A DNA stretch of 64,000 bases from Microvelia longipes (GCA_018340805.1 JACMZG010001913.1:32765257-32829256), one strand, 5' to 3'. Shown: positions 22,937 to 35,716, counted from the first letter of the stretch. The notes: generated by a model not told the origin, from the sequence alone. Made by a program: numbers and translations.

Positions 22937-23282
22937 GCACGAATTTCTATATATTTAAATATGCTTGGATTCTAAGCAGTTTTACTTGTACTATAAATAC
23001 TTTAACGAGTTTCTATATATTTAAATATGCTTGGATTGTTCTAAGCAGATTTAGTTGTTTCTATAAACACTTTAACGAATTCCTAATATTTAAATATGCT
23101 TGGGTTGTTCTGAGCAGTTTTATTTGTTTCTATAAACACTTTAACGAGTTTCTATATATTTAAATATGCTTGGATTGTTCTAAGCAGATTTAGTTGTTTC
23201 TATAAACACTTTAACGAATTCCTAATATTTAAATAGGCTTGGGTTGTTCTGAGCAGTTTTATTTGTTTCTATAAATACGTTA
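22937..23282. repeat. Tandem repeat, about 70-bp unit with A/B alternation
   Basis: Five units begin ACGARTT. Type A reads ACGAGTTTCTATATATTTAA and ...AAGCAGATTTAG. Type B reads ACGAATTCCTAATATTTAAA and ...GAGCAGTTTTAT. Units 2-5 run A, B, A, B, so the present array arose from a dimer of about 139 bp. The 84-codon frame over it is a by-product. Confidence 0.85.
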
Positions 23283-23892
23283 ACGAGTTTCTTACTTATA
23301 TGGGATTTGATTGTTTTAGTGGTCTTAGTGGTACAGCAAATTTCAAATTACCAAATTGCATGCTTCCCTTTCACTAAACGAATAATCCTGCTTCCTTTAA
23401 ATTGGATACAAGAAATGAATTTCCTCCATTATGTCACAGGTTGCACCTGGGAGCATATTTTATTCATAAATAAAATTATCTCTTCTGCAACGCAGGTCTT
23501 CAGGCCTAAAGCATGTGGTACCAATTATACCAATTCAAAAAATCCTGTAATAAATATTAATGTTGTATAATATAATTTAGAAATAATTTTGCTAAAAAAT
23601 GCATACAGAGACCCTAATGCTTATTTACTGTATCAAAATAATATAATTTAATATTATTAGAATATAATTTACATATAATTTAAAACAAGAAACCAAAAAT
23701 AGTTCAAATAAACTGTTGATTGAAATTAAATTGCTAATTGCTACTAGGCTTGTAGAAGTCCTTTGACATGTACTTGATGAGTTGACTGTTTCATTTTATC
23801 ACTTTATTTGTGGAGACTTTATCTGTGTTTTATAATTTTATTAATTATTTATTTATTTTATTATTGTAAAACTATTGAATAATTAATTACTT
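23283..23892. other. Unannotated stretch
   Basis: No supported gene. The frame 23307-23570 has no recognisable domain. Confidence 0.35.
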
Positions 23893-24705
23893 ATTACTTT
23901 TCCTCATTTATACTGTAGACATATAGGAAAAGTATTTGTATGCAAAAAACCAAAACTGGAATGTCACCGGAATTATCCGTTTCAGATTTAAGGCCTCCTT
24001 AGTGATTTCCACAAAGTTGGCTTTCTGTATATGTCAGTGTGTGTATGTGTTTGTTATCATCGTAGCTCCCAGTGCTAAGGTAAAGAGTTACATGTTAGTA
24101 CTTAAAATAGTATATACCCCAGTCTATAATCAGTCATTAATTACTGATTATAACAGTAATTAACCCGCATTAATAACAAACCAAAAATTTTGAAAAATCA
24201 TAAAACGCGGAAAAATTGTGCGATCGGATTGAGATTTGGTCCGCATGTAGCCATAAATAAGACCATATGTGCCAAGTTTTATTTAATTATCAGCATTAGT
24301 TCAATTTTTATAATATGTCTTGTGTACGTTTTTTATAATTGTAATAAATCGAAAAATAAGCCAATTGGCTTAAAATAAAAGTGTATACCTTTACTAAAAG
24401 GTACACCACGTTACGTATCTATACGACAAGTATGTTGTCGTATATAAACTTGTTAAAAATGTTGCAGCATTAAGCGTGGTCATTGCCTGGTTGGGTGATC
24501 GCTGAGAATAGAACGGTTGTATTTACTATCAGGGGACGAGCAAAGCGAGTTCGAAGACCTATTGCAGTATAAATTTAACAACAAGAAATTGTCCCAAGTC
24601 GTCCTCAAGGACGAGCCCAAAGCAGGGAGGATGAGCATAGAAAATCCGATGTATGGAGGAAAAGTTCCGAGGTAACCCATAACCGTTTTTTACCCCTCTA
24701 TTTAC
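23893..24705 (-). mobile_element. Dispersed family A, full-length copy
   Basis: Read on the minus strand it runs from GGTTACCTCGGAACTTTTCC (5') through GGATTTTCTATGCTCATCC, two GC modules (one reads GAACTCGCTTTGCTCGTCC), GTAAAGGTATACACTTTTA, AAACTTGGCACATATGGTC, CCGCGTTTTATGATTTTT, a CA-rich block, AACTCTTTACCTTAGCACTG, CCTTAAATCTGAAACGGATA and ATTCCGGTGACATTCCAG, to an AATACTTTTCCT-type terminal hairpin at 23893-23934. The length of about 810 bp equals that of 50300-51130. No protein is encoded and there are no obvious TIRs. Confidence 0.8.
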
Positions 24706-26255
24706 ACGCCAATCCCTTTTATCTCTAAAGCGAATTATTTCAATAAAAATGCGTCAGAATCAAACCCGTACTAGAAAAAAATAAGGTAGCAGAACTTAAA
24801 AAACGCTTCCTGGTTTTTTAAAGGTTCTTAAAAAAATGATAATAAAGGACCTCATTTTTGTCTTTTCTCAAAGGAATAGAGGCATCATCATCTGCGTATT
24901 ATCTGCTTTATCCTTAATTCTTTTTTAACTATATATGTCCAAAATTAAAACATCTAAGGCAATTTTTATTTAAGTTAATACTGTCAAATTTTTTTTTTGC
25001 AAGAATTACAGTGAACTCTGCTGTAAAAAAAAATAAATTTCTAGAGATGTATAAATATATTAAAAAATATATGTGAGACTTTTAGTTTACATTTCTTTCT
25101 TTGTTTCTTTATTTTATTTGTATCGAATTCTATGTTACCGAACAAATAATTTACTTAAGAGAAAATTAAAAACAATTCCCGTTATGCTTTGAATCTCACA
25201 GCATATTGATGTACCTTTTATTTTTTTCATCTTTACACTGTTCCTTGTTGGCTCCTTTTTAACAAGTTTTAGAAAAAAAAAACCACCCCCAAGATTTTTT
25301 TTCATGATGATTATTTTTTATTGAAGGGATAGGAAAATAAGCCGGCGCTTTTTGACCTGGAGCTTTGGCCCTTTTTAAAAGTGCAGTAAAAAAATCCGAA
25401 ATTTACAATACATACATTATGTTCTTTTTCTTTCATTCATATGCTAGATATTTTTATTACGCCGACAGTTGACGGAATATTAAATAAAGAAGGTACGTAA
25501 CTTCCTTCTTTTAGGTAGCTGAGAAAGAACTTAAAACTTAAAAAATGTTTATTGCTGTTTTTTTTTTAAAATAAAAATATGCATGCAAGCCTAAAAGGTT
25601 CCTCCTCATTTAAAAGAGTGTGCAAAGAAATCATCAATTTCACTAAATAAATTTCATTCTGATTCTTATTTTATTAACAATTTTTGTCTCGTATAAAGGT
25701 ATATTTGTCATTTCTGTTTAAAATTATTATACTTGATCACTACAATAATTTGTTACTACCAAAATGTTTTAGATGCATATTATTCCTACGAGGCGTAAAA
25801 TTATTTTAGTATAGAAAAGCATAACTCTTGTAATCACTGACATCAGAGACGTTGTTTCAAACAATGACTGCAAACCAAATAATTTTTAATTATCCTCCGC
25901 TTTCGATAGTCTCAAGGCACTATTTTAGTAAAATTACATCCAATTTGTGTCTTTTGCTATAACCAGCAGGATAAGTTAAGTTTTACCTGTAGTTCCTTAG
26001 TCCTGAAATTAGATAACTCTAAACAGATAATAGGTTAGTAACTCGTAATTATACTTAATACAAGAAAATGGGTTAAAGAAGAGAAAACACTAAGGTCAGA
26101 CATGGACAACTCTGTCACAACTTGTCTTATTTTCGCACCTACAGCTTCATAAGGTCTGAAAAACCATATATTCCACTAAATGAATAAACTCGGGCACAGT
26201 AGGCCTGAGAGGTCTTCGTGCATAGGAGATAATATCTACTCGAAAAAATTACTTC
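24706..26255. other. Unannotated stretch
   Basis: AT-rich with homopolymer runs. No supported gene or repeat was seen. Confidence 0.4.
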
Positions 26256-26800
26256 ACTTTCACTATATTGTGATCAGAAGGACCTCATTCTACTGTGATC
26301 CAAATAACCACACTCCATTGTGATCTGAAGTACCATATTCTATAGTGGTCCAAATAACTACACTCCATTGTGATCTGAAGTACCATATTCTATAGTGGTC
26401 GAAATAACTACACTCCATTGTGATCTGAAGTATCATATTCTATAGTGGTCGAAATAACTACTCTCCATTGTGATCTGAAGTACCATATTCTATAGTGGTC
26501 GAAATAACTACACTCCATTGTGATCTGAAGTATCATATTCTATAGTGGTCGAAATAACTACTCTCCATTGTGATCTGAAGTACCATATTGGTCGAAATAA
26601 CTACACTCCCAATAAATAACTACACTCCATTGTGATCTGATGTACCATATTTTACTGTGGTGTAAATAACTACACTCCATTGTGATCTGATGTACCATAT
26701 TTTACTGTGGTGTAAATAACTACTCTTCGTTGTGATCTGAAGTATCATATTCCAATGTGGTCCAAATAACTACACTCCATTGTGATCTGGACCCCTTTTA
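26256..26800. repeat. 50-bp satellite, about 10 units
   Basis: The unit GTGATCTGAAGTACCATATT + CTATAGTGGTCCAAATAACT + ACACTCCATT is repeated head to tail with low divergence. One shortened unit lies near 26580-26610. The two halves of the unit resemble each other (CCATTGTGATCTGAAGTACC versus CTATAGTGGTCCAAATAACT), suggesting that a 25-bp monomer doubled first. Confidence 0.9.
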
Positions 26801-26901
26801 CTGAGGACTGGTGAGTCACATTTCGTTAAACTATTAAATTTGATTATAGTCCTTTATACCGCATGATTGTATAAAAGATTATGCAAGTGGAAGACGATTT
26901 A

Positions 26902-26956
26902 TACCACAGTGGAGTATGGTACATCAGATCGCAATGAAGTGTAGTTATTTGGACCA
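26902..26956. repeat. Inverted single unit of the 50-bp satellite
   Basis: ACCACAGTGGAGTATGGTAC, then ATCAGATCGCAATGAAGTGT and AGTTATTTGGACC, is a reverse-complement unit lying 100 bp outside the array. Confidence 0.8.
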
Positions 26957-29727
26957 AATTATTTTCAGTACAATGTCTTATCTCATTAACGGCTTGTTTT
27001 TTAATTCACCTAAAAATCTACCGGTTGATTGAACTTAAGTGGGCCTGAGATTGGTAAATAGGAAGAAGAATGAAGATAAGTTTGTTGTCACTACAAGGTC
27101 CACTCCAATGTAGGTCAGTCAAATTAGTGAGGTCCCTAAATTTCTGGCAATGTCTTAGGTAATCCAACGATAAATTAAAAAACAGAAAAAATTTACCGTG
27201 TGACGTAACTCTATCCACCGGTGAGTTAGAGGTGGATAAAAAGACAAGCTTTAAGTTAACAATATTTAAGAAGATCTTTAACAATATGTCTAAATACATT
27301 TATTGGATTAACAAGAGGGTTATTGACTTTCAAAACTATAAATATTTACTGTAAATCCTAAATAGGATGGCCAAAAGGACCAGGGGAATCCCGAAATTTC
27401 GTCGCCTAAACGGATTTCAGGCATTTAAAAGTAATTAGTAAATAGGTCTTAAGGGATCTATGTGCATTTACACCTCTCATAGGATTATGGGTTGTTGACT
27501 TTTCAAGACGATTACTGATAATTACAATTGTTAAGGTAGGACATGTTAGAACATCTTTAATCTTTTGGTAGTTTCCGGTTTTTCCATGAAAATGATTTTT
27601 TTTAGGAAATGGTCAAAATCAATATAAAAATATTTATTTCTGAGCATAAACCTAGAGAGGTCATTGAGTTTGTGTGCCTACACAAGATAGATCAATTACT
27701 TGAAGTAAATAACCTTTTTTCGAAGGTATTACCTGTTGTGCTCTATCCCAAAACAAGTAAAAAGTAAGACTACTAGGTAGGTACAGATAAAGCAAAAATT
27801 AAGAGTGTTGACTTTTATCTTGTTCCTGGATTTTCCAAAAACGAGAGATTTTCTCACTTAAGCATAGTTAAAGGAATCTATGTTTTTGCTTGTTTATGGT
27901 TGCTATTTCATTAAGTAACAACAACTCTGTTGGAGAATAATAAAGTAACATAATGGGGGTTTCTGCTATCATCTGTAAGTAGTAAACAGTAACAAATAAT
28001 GTTTTAAAGCTTATACGGTGAAAGTCTGTTAAACTGTAATATAAGCTGGATTATGTTCAATTGTAATAATAAATATTTTATCCTTATAAATGAAAATTTT
28101 CATTAAATCTTGCTTATTAAAATTAATTAAAATTAAAATTAAATGGCAAACCATTATTTGAAATCTTATAATATAGTTGTGTAAGAAATATCAAGGAATG
28201 TATCCTGTCATTGTAAACACTGCCATATAATTAATATAATAATTTATAATACAACTCTTATTATTACAATTTGAATAGTGATGGTTATAATTATTTATGT
28301 ATTCTACTGTAATACATCTGACATACATCTTGTCGAAATGATGGAAACTGTTCCATCATTCGCGTATTGGTCATTATGGATAGCCCTACCAAACGGCATG
28401 TCTCATTCTGTTTTGTGAAGACTTACCAACCAAAGACCAACAGAGCATAAAAGAATCATATCTTTCCGAAGTACATTTAAATCCGATGCCAACATCCTAA
28501 TCCAAAGAACACGAACAATAAGCTTTTTGTTTAAAATCGTAATTTGTAGAATTTTCATTACAAAATTACGTTTACGAGGTTCAGGAAAATTACGTTTTTT
28601 TTGTTTAAGGTGATTCAAAGTCAAGCTTACTGTAAAATGAAGTCAAAAATTAACTAGTCACCAAGATAAGTAAGGTATCTTCGACAAGATATCTTAGTTT
28701 TAGTACCAAGACGAAATATTCAGATTCCCGTTATAGTTTTTTTTATATTAAAAAAAGTACTGTTTAATTTAAATGTAGTGATGCTATGTATAAGAAACTA
28801 CACTTCCTTAAAGACATAAGGACTATAGCAAGATTATAGACTTATATCCGGGAACCTATAATCTCCATAAGGTCCATTCAATGATCTCATTGACCATCTG
28901 GACTTACAACCTTTTATAGTAAAAGCATCTGCCAATTGACCATTTTTTATTGCGGGATGCATTATTTGTTTGGTAATGGTCTTTTTTTAAACAAAAAAAC
29001 TATCAATTACGATACCGTGAGAAGGTAGTTGTCACAATTATAAAGGAATCGAATCGTCGATTGTTACGGATAGTGTTTTGAAGATGTTTGTTTTTTGTTT
29101 GGACATCAAAGATAAGATGAAAAATAAGATTATTTTTTGCTTGCTTTTTGATTTTTTGCAATCTTGAAACGAAGATGGTTTATTGTTTGTTTTCCAAGAG
29201 TATCTGACCTTATGCTAACAATAATAGATCGTCTGCCAATATTGGGCAAATGTTTGGATATAGGATATAGCCTCGTGAATATCTTAAGTATACGAATTCT
29301 TTTTTTCTTTTCCTTTATGACAGAACAACAACAATAAGATCATCTACAAATTTTTATACCTCATATAGTTATTTGATACGGATAAACTATGGTCCTAAAA
29401 ATGATCAGACAAACTTTTCAGTTCATCTAAAGATAAAGATAAAGATTTTATTTATTTACATTAAGTACAATTTTTCATACATTGTAAATACGTCAAGACA
29501 TTTAATATTTCTTATAAAATTGGACCTTGTAATAATACTTTATTATAATTAATTTTATTAATTTTTAACTCATTTATCACAAATCAAGTAACAATAAAGA
29601 AATAAATGTATAATTTCGATCGGCTCCCATGCCAATCCTATGATAAAAAAAATGATCTCCGTTCGATTTTCTACCATTGGTATTGCCAACCTTACAAGTA
29701 TCTCTTTGAATCGCAAATAACTCTTAG
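26957..29727. other. Unannotated stretch
   Basis: No supported gene. The minus-strand frames 27018-27299 and 28403-28624 have no recognisable domain and no supporting context. Confidence 0.4.
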
Positions 29728-29932
29728 GAAGACTATACTATTTACTAAAATAAGACTAAGCCTACACTATTCACTAGCCAAAGGCTGAGGCTATACTATT
29801 TACTAGACTAAGGCTAAGACCATACTATACTAAGATTATACCATCTACTAGACTAAGACAACACTATTTACCAGACTAAGACTATACTATTTACTAGACT
29901 AACATTAAACTAGACTAAGACTATACTATTTT
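29728..29932. repeat. Degenerate tandem repeat, about 27 bp
   Basis: Variants of ACTAAGACTATACTATTTAC + TAGACTA are repeated about seven times, with some units truncated. Confidence 0.75.
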
Positions 29933-30197
29933 CTCAATGCTTTATTTCTATTTATTCTAGGTGAATTGTGTAATTAGATAGGTTATAAAATTCCAGTAAA
30001 GTCGGTAATACCTCAGTATACACCTCTTGAGGTGTATACGTGGATCGATTACACCCAAGTCTGATATGTCAGGTTACACTCTTTGTGTGTATCTATATTA
30101 AAGGTATTATTCTAATAAAGCAGCGTTCACTTTGTTTACTAAGAAGTAGTGGTTTTCCGTAATGAGCCGCATGTATAATAATTTACATGATAATATA

Positions 30198-30203
<6 letters not shown>

Positions 30204-30289
<86 letters not shown>
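30204..30289. repeat. (TA)n microsatellite
   Basis: TA run of about 85 bp, followed by ATTT/TATG repeats. Confidence 0.98.
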
Positions 30290-30292
<3 letters not shown>

Positions 30293-31469
30293 ATTATTTT
30301 ATTTATTTATGTATGTATGCATATCATAGGTTCACCAAATATTTTAAGGTTGTTGAAAAGGATCCAAAGTAGGGCTATTCATGAGGGCTCAAATTTTAAA
30401 TATTCTAGATTAAAACCAAATAATCACATCACATACAAGTACAGTACATTGCAAGTATTATACATACTTGTAAGAATGTTACTAGTATAAAAGAAAGTTT
30501 GTCGTGTATAAATTTATTTGTGGAGTACCTGTTAGAAAAATATTAATGCGACAGGTAGAAGTTGAAGTATTTGTTGATGTAGAGAGGTAAACCAATGAAA
30601 CTTTTGTTTTGAGGGAAACGGTTAAAGAGGTTTGGACTATCTAGATAGTGTCTATAAATAGATAAAATCTATCTCATAAAGATACCGATTTGCAATAGAA
30701 AGTATAAAATAAAGTCATAACAATATTTTTCTTTGGACAAAGAAATAAGAAAAAAATCCTTCTAAAGGCAGAAGGAAGAATGATGAAGTTGAAGAAGAAT
30801 AAGAAGAGAAAGGTGTGAATGGATCATTAGGACAAGACAAGACAGGGCCACTGGGTTCTTCAGGTTCTGCAGGTCAGGGTTTGTTCTTGGACACCCAAAC
30901 TCTTCCACCTTGAGCATATCTTCTTTAAAGCTTTTTAGATTCATCTTTTCCGGATGAATGGTTCAAAAAGTGCAGATGTCCAATAATCTGACCACTGTCC
31001 AGTAAATATACCTAAAGAAGTGATCACACCCTTTACCCATTTGTTGAAAGGGTATAATAGATATGTAAAGTTTTTGTCACAATTTTTTGGGCAGAGAATC
31101 TTATTGTCCAAAAGAAACAATTTTTGGCGTGATCTTTACCACAAAGAAAGTGTGGCAGGATCACGCCTTACAGGATTATGACCAGGTGACTTCTTATGTC
31201 CATCTGGATGATATTAGTACATCCATATGTTTTGTAAATGATCTCCGATGACCATCTTAGTCCATCTTATTGTTTAAGATAAGCATCTGTTTTCATTTCT
31301 TTTGATGAACAACAGATGATAATGCCGGACATTGTTACTAATAAGGACAACAAAATCGTTCCAAAGGAAGCGGCTAGTATATCGGATTTATACGGATCTT
31401 TTTAACATAAACGACATATGGTGATACTATAAATTCAGCGGACGTCGTTTTTTTGTTTTTTTGTTTTTG
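30290..31469. other. Unannotated apart from a hairpin
   Basis: No supported gene. At 31126-31167 GGCGTGATC pairs with GATCACGCC, and CCAC inside it with GTGG, giving a 42-nt stem-loop. Confidence 0.45.
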
Positions 31470-32165
31470 GGTGTAAAGAAAAAGTATTGTGTTTGCAAAA
31501 AAAATGTAAACCGGGACATCACCGGAATAATCCGTTTCAAGCGTTTTTTAAGATATCTTAAGTGCTTTTAATAAAGTTGTTTGTGTGTGTGTATGTAAGT
31601 CTGTTATCATCGTATCATCCAGGGTATTTATGCTAGAGAGTTGAAACTTTGAACAAAATAAATCTTGATGTCTATTTGTGCTATCTGGAAGTACTTTTTT
31701 ATGACATCATTAACACACAATAATGATTCAGTAATAATTCGGAAATTTCATTAAGCGGAAAAGTTTGGCAATCGGTTTGATATTTTGCACGGATGTAGTC
31801 ACATATAAGATCAACATATGAGCCGAGTTTCATTACATTATCACAAAACAAAATTTTGTAAAGAAACGAAAAATACTCGAACCCGAATTTTTCAAAACAA
31901 TCCCAGTAATATGCGTCCCACGTCGTTTATTTTTTCAAACAAACGCTAATAAGAAGATTCCTAAAAATAATAATATAAATTATAAGACAGTGGGCTTCTA
32001 TGATTCCGCCCCATTTAGCGTTTCATTTCATAATTCAAGTTTAAGCTGCTGAGCTACTAACGTATTCACTTATTCATTGGCAAACAAAGTAGTAGGGAGG
32101 ATGAGCGTAGCGAATCTGGTGGGGTGAAGAAATGTTCTGAGGGACCCCGTACCCGATTTTTTTAA
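31470..32165 (-). mobile_element. Dispersed family A copy (internally decayed)
   Basis: Plus-strand order: AAAGTATTGTGTTTGCAAAA, AACCGGGACATCACCGGAAT, ATCCGTTTCAAGCG, GTCTGTTATCATCGTA, GAGAGTTGAAACTTTG, GCAATCGGTTTGATATTTTG, GCACGGATGTAGTCACATAT, and at the other end GAGGATGAGCGTAGCGAATC and GAGGGACCCCGTACCCGA. The GC-module region is diverged or replaced. Confidence 0.7.
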
Positions 32166-32744
32166 ATTAGACTCCAAATATGCTATTTTTTACTTGGTTT
32201 ATGCTTAAAACATGAATTTGACTTATCCAGTCGTTTATATTTACACTTAATCTATCGGAAAGAAAACAATTTCCATTTAAATAAATTTGTTAAATTCGAT
32301 TCACTAAATTCCCTAAAAACAATTTAAGATTTTTTTTTAATATGAAGGGAGCTACATAACAATTTACATACTCTAAGCACTAGATGCCGGCAGAGCAGAC
32401 GTAAGACTTCGGCCTTGCATAATAATTTGCATTAATATTCAACCTTCCTCGCACCAATTTGCAAAGTAAGGGATAACCATCCAGCTAAATGGTTTCAGTT
32501 CATTTTATCGGACTGATGTGGAATAAGATATTACATTTTCATTGCGGATTTGATTGGTTTTTGAAAGGTGTTAATTTGGGGTGTCTTAAATTATCTTTTT
32601 ACTGCTTTAACAGTTGTATTAATATTTTAAATTATGACCACAGACGAACCAACAGAGCGTCGAATAATCTAGATGGTATGTCAATCTACATGGATCAAAC
32701 AAATGAACATAAACCTCAACAACATTTATATATTCTTGATCAGT
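32166..32744. other. Unannotated stretch
   Basis: No supported gene. The 85-codon frame 32489-32746 is unrecognised. Confidence 0.35.
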
Positions 32745-32850
32745 GAGACATCCCTTCCAAAAAAGGCCCCATCCCCCTCCATGACCCCAACTTCATAAGC
32801 TCATTTTTTCTTCGAAACTTTGCTTAAACGTAAGTCATTCAATTAAACTA
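32745..32850 (+). repeat. Possible family D copy
   Basis: CCCATCCCCCTCCATGACCC, CAACTTCATAAGCTCATTTT and TTCTTCGAAACTTTGC resemble the pyrimidine-rich block plus CCTCATAAGCG motif seen at 34360-34450 and 61885-61970. Confidence 0.35.
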
Positions 32851-32854
32851 ATGT

Positions 32855-33565
32855 TGATAATGAGATGAATGCAGCAAATTTGTTTGTCTTAACCATAGCT
32901 TCATTTTTGCCAAATTTCAAATCTAACCAAACCGTTTTCACATTTTTTATTTATTACATTTTTGCTGAGTCAGTAATGCAGAGTGATGTGATAATTGGAA
33001 TTTTTTTTGAATAGAGGAACAACTTAAAGATTATTTTTGTCAACTTTCTAGTGAAAAGATCCTAGTATATGGGGTGATAACCCACACAAAAACTCACACG
33101 CACATACATACAGACAGTCATTTTTGTAAAAAAACTATTCAAGGGGTTTTATAAACACCTGAAATTCCGGCTTTCAGGTGATGGAACTCTCGACCTTAAT
33201 TGATCGCTGTTAATTAAAGCTTGTGAGGGTATAAGAATAGAGCATTCGAGCATGTAAACAAGTAAAGACAACTTTCAAAATATGATGAGAATTTTAAAAT
33301 TCTGATGACTCAGCAAAACAGGTTAACTCGTTACAAATCGGTTTATTCCCTGGGCAGGTGGAGCTAAATCCAGTGTCGAATTTTCGACTACATTTCAATT
33401 TTATAATTATGAACGTAGCAAGAATTAAGACACACACTCAGTAGGACAGACAGTATAATTAAAACTAGTCAGAACTTTTAAAAAAGCATTTGGAATTGAC
33501 GATTCTAATGAACACAATACTTTTCCTTTGTACACACGAGAAGAGGAGAGGAAAAGTAAAACATT
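32855..33565 (+). repeat. Degenerate family A copy
   Basis: AAACTAATGTTGATAATGAG, TTTCTAGTGAAAAGATCC, ACTCACACGCACATACATAC, and AACACAATACTTTTCCT followed by AGGAAAAGTAAAAC (33522-33560), a partial terminal hairpin. Much of it is strongly diverged and it may be two overlapping fragments. Confidence 0.45.
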
Positions 33566-34016
33566 AGAAGGAATGTGAACAAATATATCTTAAAATATTT
33601 AGAAATGTTAATAGTCACACCGAAACCAATTTGTTTTTTACCGAACTGGATTAAGCCTAATAGAAATAGACGACTGGTATTTTAGGACCTAATACTTTAT
33701 TTACTTCTCTAACTTAATATTAACGAAGTAGGAAGTACCAGAACTTACCCAACGAGTTTTAGGTAAAGGTTTGTCTTTTAAAAGCTTTTGTGACGTCATT
33801 TAAATTTTAAAGGAATAAAAATTTTGAGATACAGGTCTCAATGTTAATTGAAAATTTTTTTATCAGCAGCCTACAGCCATAATCGGCTAAGCCCGAATGC
33901 TCTCCTCAGCCGATACACCGCGGTGTGGCCAACTATCAACAAAAAGTTTGCTTTATAAACTCCCCAACATTCCACTATAAGCATGGTATTGTTACGACTT
34001 CGAGAGTTATCATAAG

Positions 34017-34017
<1 letters not shown>

Positions 34018-34098
<81 letters not shown>

Positions 34099-34143
34099 TG
34101 TGTGTGTGTGTGTGTGTGTATGTGTGTGTGTGTGTGTGTGTGT
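34018..34143. repeat. (TA)n and (TG)n compound microsatellite
   Basis: TA run of about 75 bp, then a TG run of about 45 bp with one TATG interruption. The minus-strand frame 34010-34216 is a by-product. Confidence 0.98.
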
Positions 34144-34359
34144 ATAAACCTAATTTGCAGAAACAGAAATTAGATTTAGAGAAAATAAATATAAAAAGTA
34201 TACACCAATATTTCAAGTGAAGTATTCCTTGTCAGGCGAGAAGAAAGACTCGGAAGTAATGGGATAGGACGTGTTTATAAGTATATATATATATATATTT
34301 ACATATTTATTTATTTATATATTTATTCAATTTTGAATAAATTTATATATTCAATCGGG

Positions 34360-34450
34360 AAGGCAGTTTGAATCTCTCCCCTTACTCCTCTTTCTAACAA
34401 CCTCATAAGCGTCATTTACTGATTAAAATTCGCTAAGAATGGCTAGACTT
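34360..34450 (+). repeat. Dispersed family D
   Basis: TCTCCCCTTACTCCTCTTTC, TAACAACCTCATAAGCGTCA, TTTACTGATTAAAATTCGCT. Related sequence occurs at 37275-37320 and 49495-49530 (reverse) and at 61885-61970. Confidence 0.5.
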
Positions 34451-34939
34451 CGATTCTCGCTCTAAAATGCCAGGTATTAAATTAAATCTTAGAGATAACT
34501 CTCAGCGTTATTAATAGGCTATGAATTCAATTTAATCTTTTTAAATTTCATGTAAAGATAATTGGATTCAATTTGTTGTACAAATAGTTTGACGAAGAGT
34601 TCTTCGGACTGATTGAAAACGTGTAATTTAAATAAATAATTCTTGTAAAAAAATTGAAAACTAAAAAAATTGGAAGTGTTGAACTTTTACGTTTATTAAT
34701 CAAATTTTCAATTAATTGCAAGTTGCAAACCAAATAAGTGCTTATTATTATCAGAATAAATAGCTGATCCCCACTTCTTAGTGGGGAACAGCTATGAAGT
34801 TGGCAACCCTTACTCACGATAAGGGCGCTTTGGCCCCAGCTCTCATACCCCGAATAAACCCAAATCAAAATGGATTGATATGATAACATTTAATTTATTA
34901 AAAAAATTTAAATAAATTTTTGATGAAAATTTATTTAAA

Positions 34940-35250
34940 AATCGACAATACGTGCGAAATGTTTATTATAGAATATAATAGGGTTTTATTTATTAAATAT
35001 TCCTTAGAAGTTCTATTTCCTTTTATGTTTATACTTGATTATGTTAACCTATTGACCTTGTGATGTTATAATCACAAGGTCAGTTATTATAATCACACTT
35101 ATTGATCACAATTATTATAATCACACACATATCATAATCACGCGAAAATTCAATTTTATTCCCCAAACTATGGCCATAATTTTATCAGAATCGCACTAAA
35201 TTTGTTGTCCGTTATATTTCACTAACAAAATGAACCCTTTAAGAGTAGGT
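34940..35250 (+). repeat. Dispersed family C, copy 2
   Basis: CGACAATACGTGCGAAATGT, GTTAACCTATTGACCTTG, AAATTCAATTTTATTCCCC. Compared with 4225-4450 it carries an extra segment of about 85 bp (35060-35145) made of ATAATCACA-type short repeats and a CACAAGGTCA duplication. Confidence 0.5.
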
Positions 35251-35715
35251 ATGTTTTACAGAGGTACAAAAAAGTTTCTAAGCTTGGTATCGAAAATGTA
35301 AAAAAAAGATCTCAAATAATTATTGATTCGTCTAAAAAATAATTGTGTTAGCCCCCGTAGAAAACTTTAAAGTCCTACTCAAAAAATGACGGAGAAATTT
35401 TAGCAAGCTCAATACTTTTCTCAATAAATGAGGAAAATGGATAAGTATGATAAAATTATTTTTTGTAATAAATTAATTTTTTAAGTGGTTTATTTATTTA
35501 GTAAATAAGGTAAGTTCTACGATTTTTGAATATGGAAACTACATAAAACTTAGCCCGAAAATTGATCTCATATAAGTCCAGAAACTGAATTAGTTCTGAT
35601 TTTATCGCGTGCCGCATATAACTTAATGCAAGCAAATTCCTTTTTTGATTTATTAATCATTTTCATTAATTAAGTAATAAAATCCCTTCTACAAAAGATA
35701 GGCTAGATAAAGGAA

Positions 35716-35716
<1 letters not shown>
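35251..35716. other. Unannotated stretch
   Basis: No supported gene or repeat was seen. Confidence 0.35.

Noticed and set aside
22909..23163. 84-codon frame with repeated FKYAWIVLS-type blocks
   Set aside because: The periodicity is that of the underlying 70-bp tandem repeat. It is not a repeat protein.
34548..34889. 113-codon minus-strand frame, the longest outside the retrotransposon
   Set aside because: No recognisable domain, no repeat or homology landmark, and AT-rich I/L/N/S/Y composition. Treated as a chance frame.
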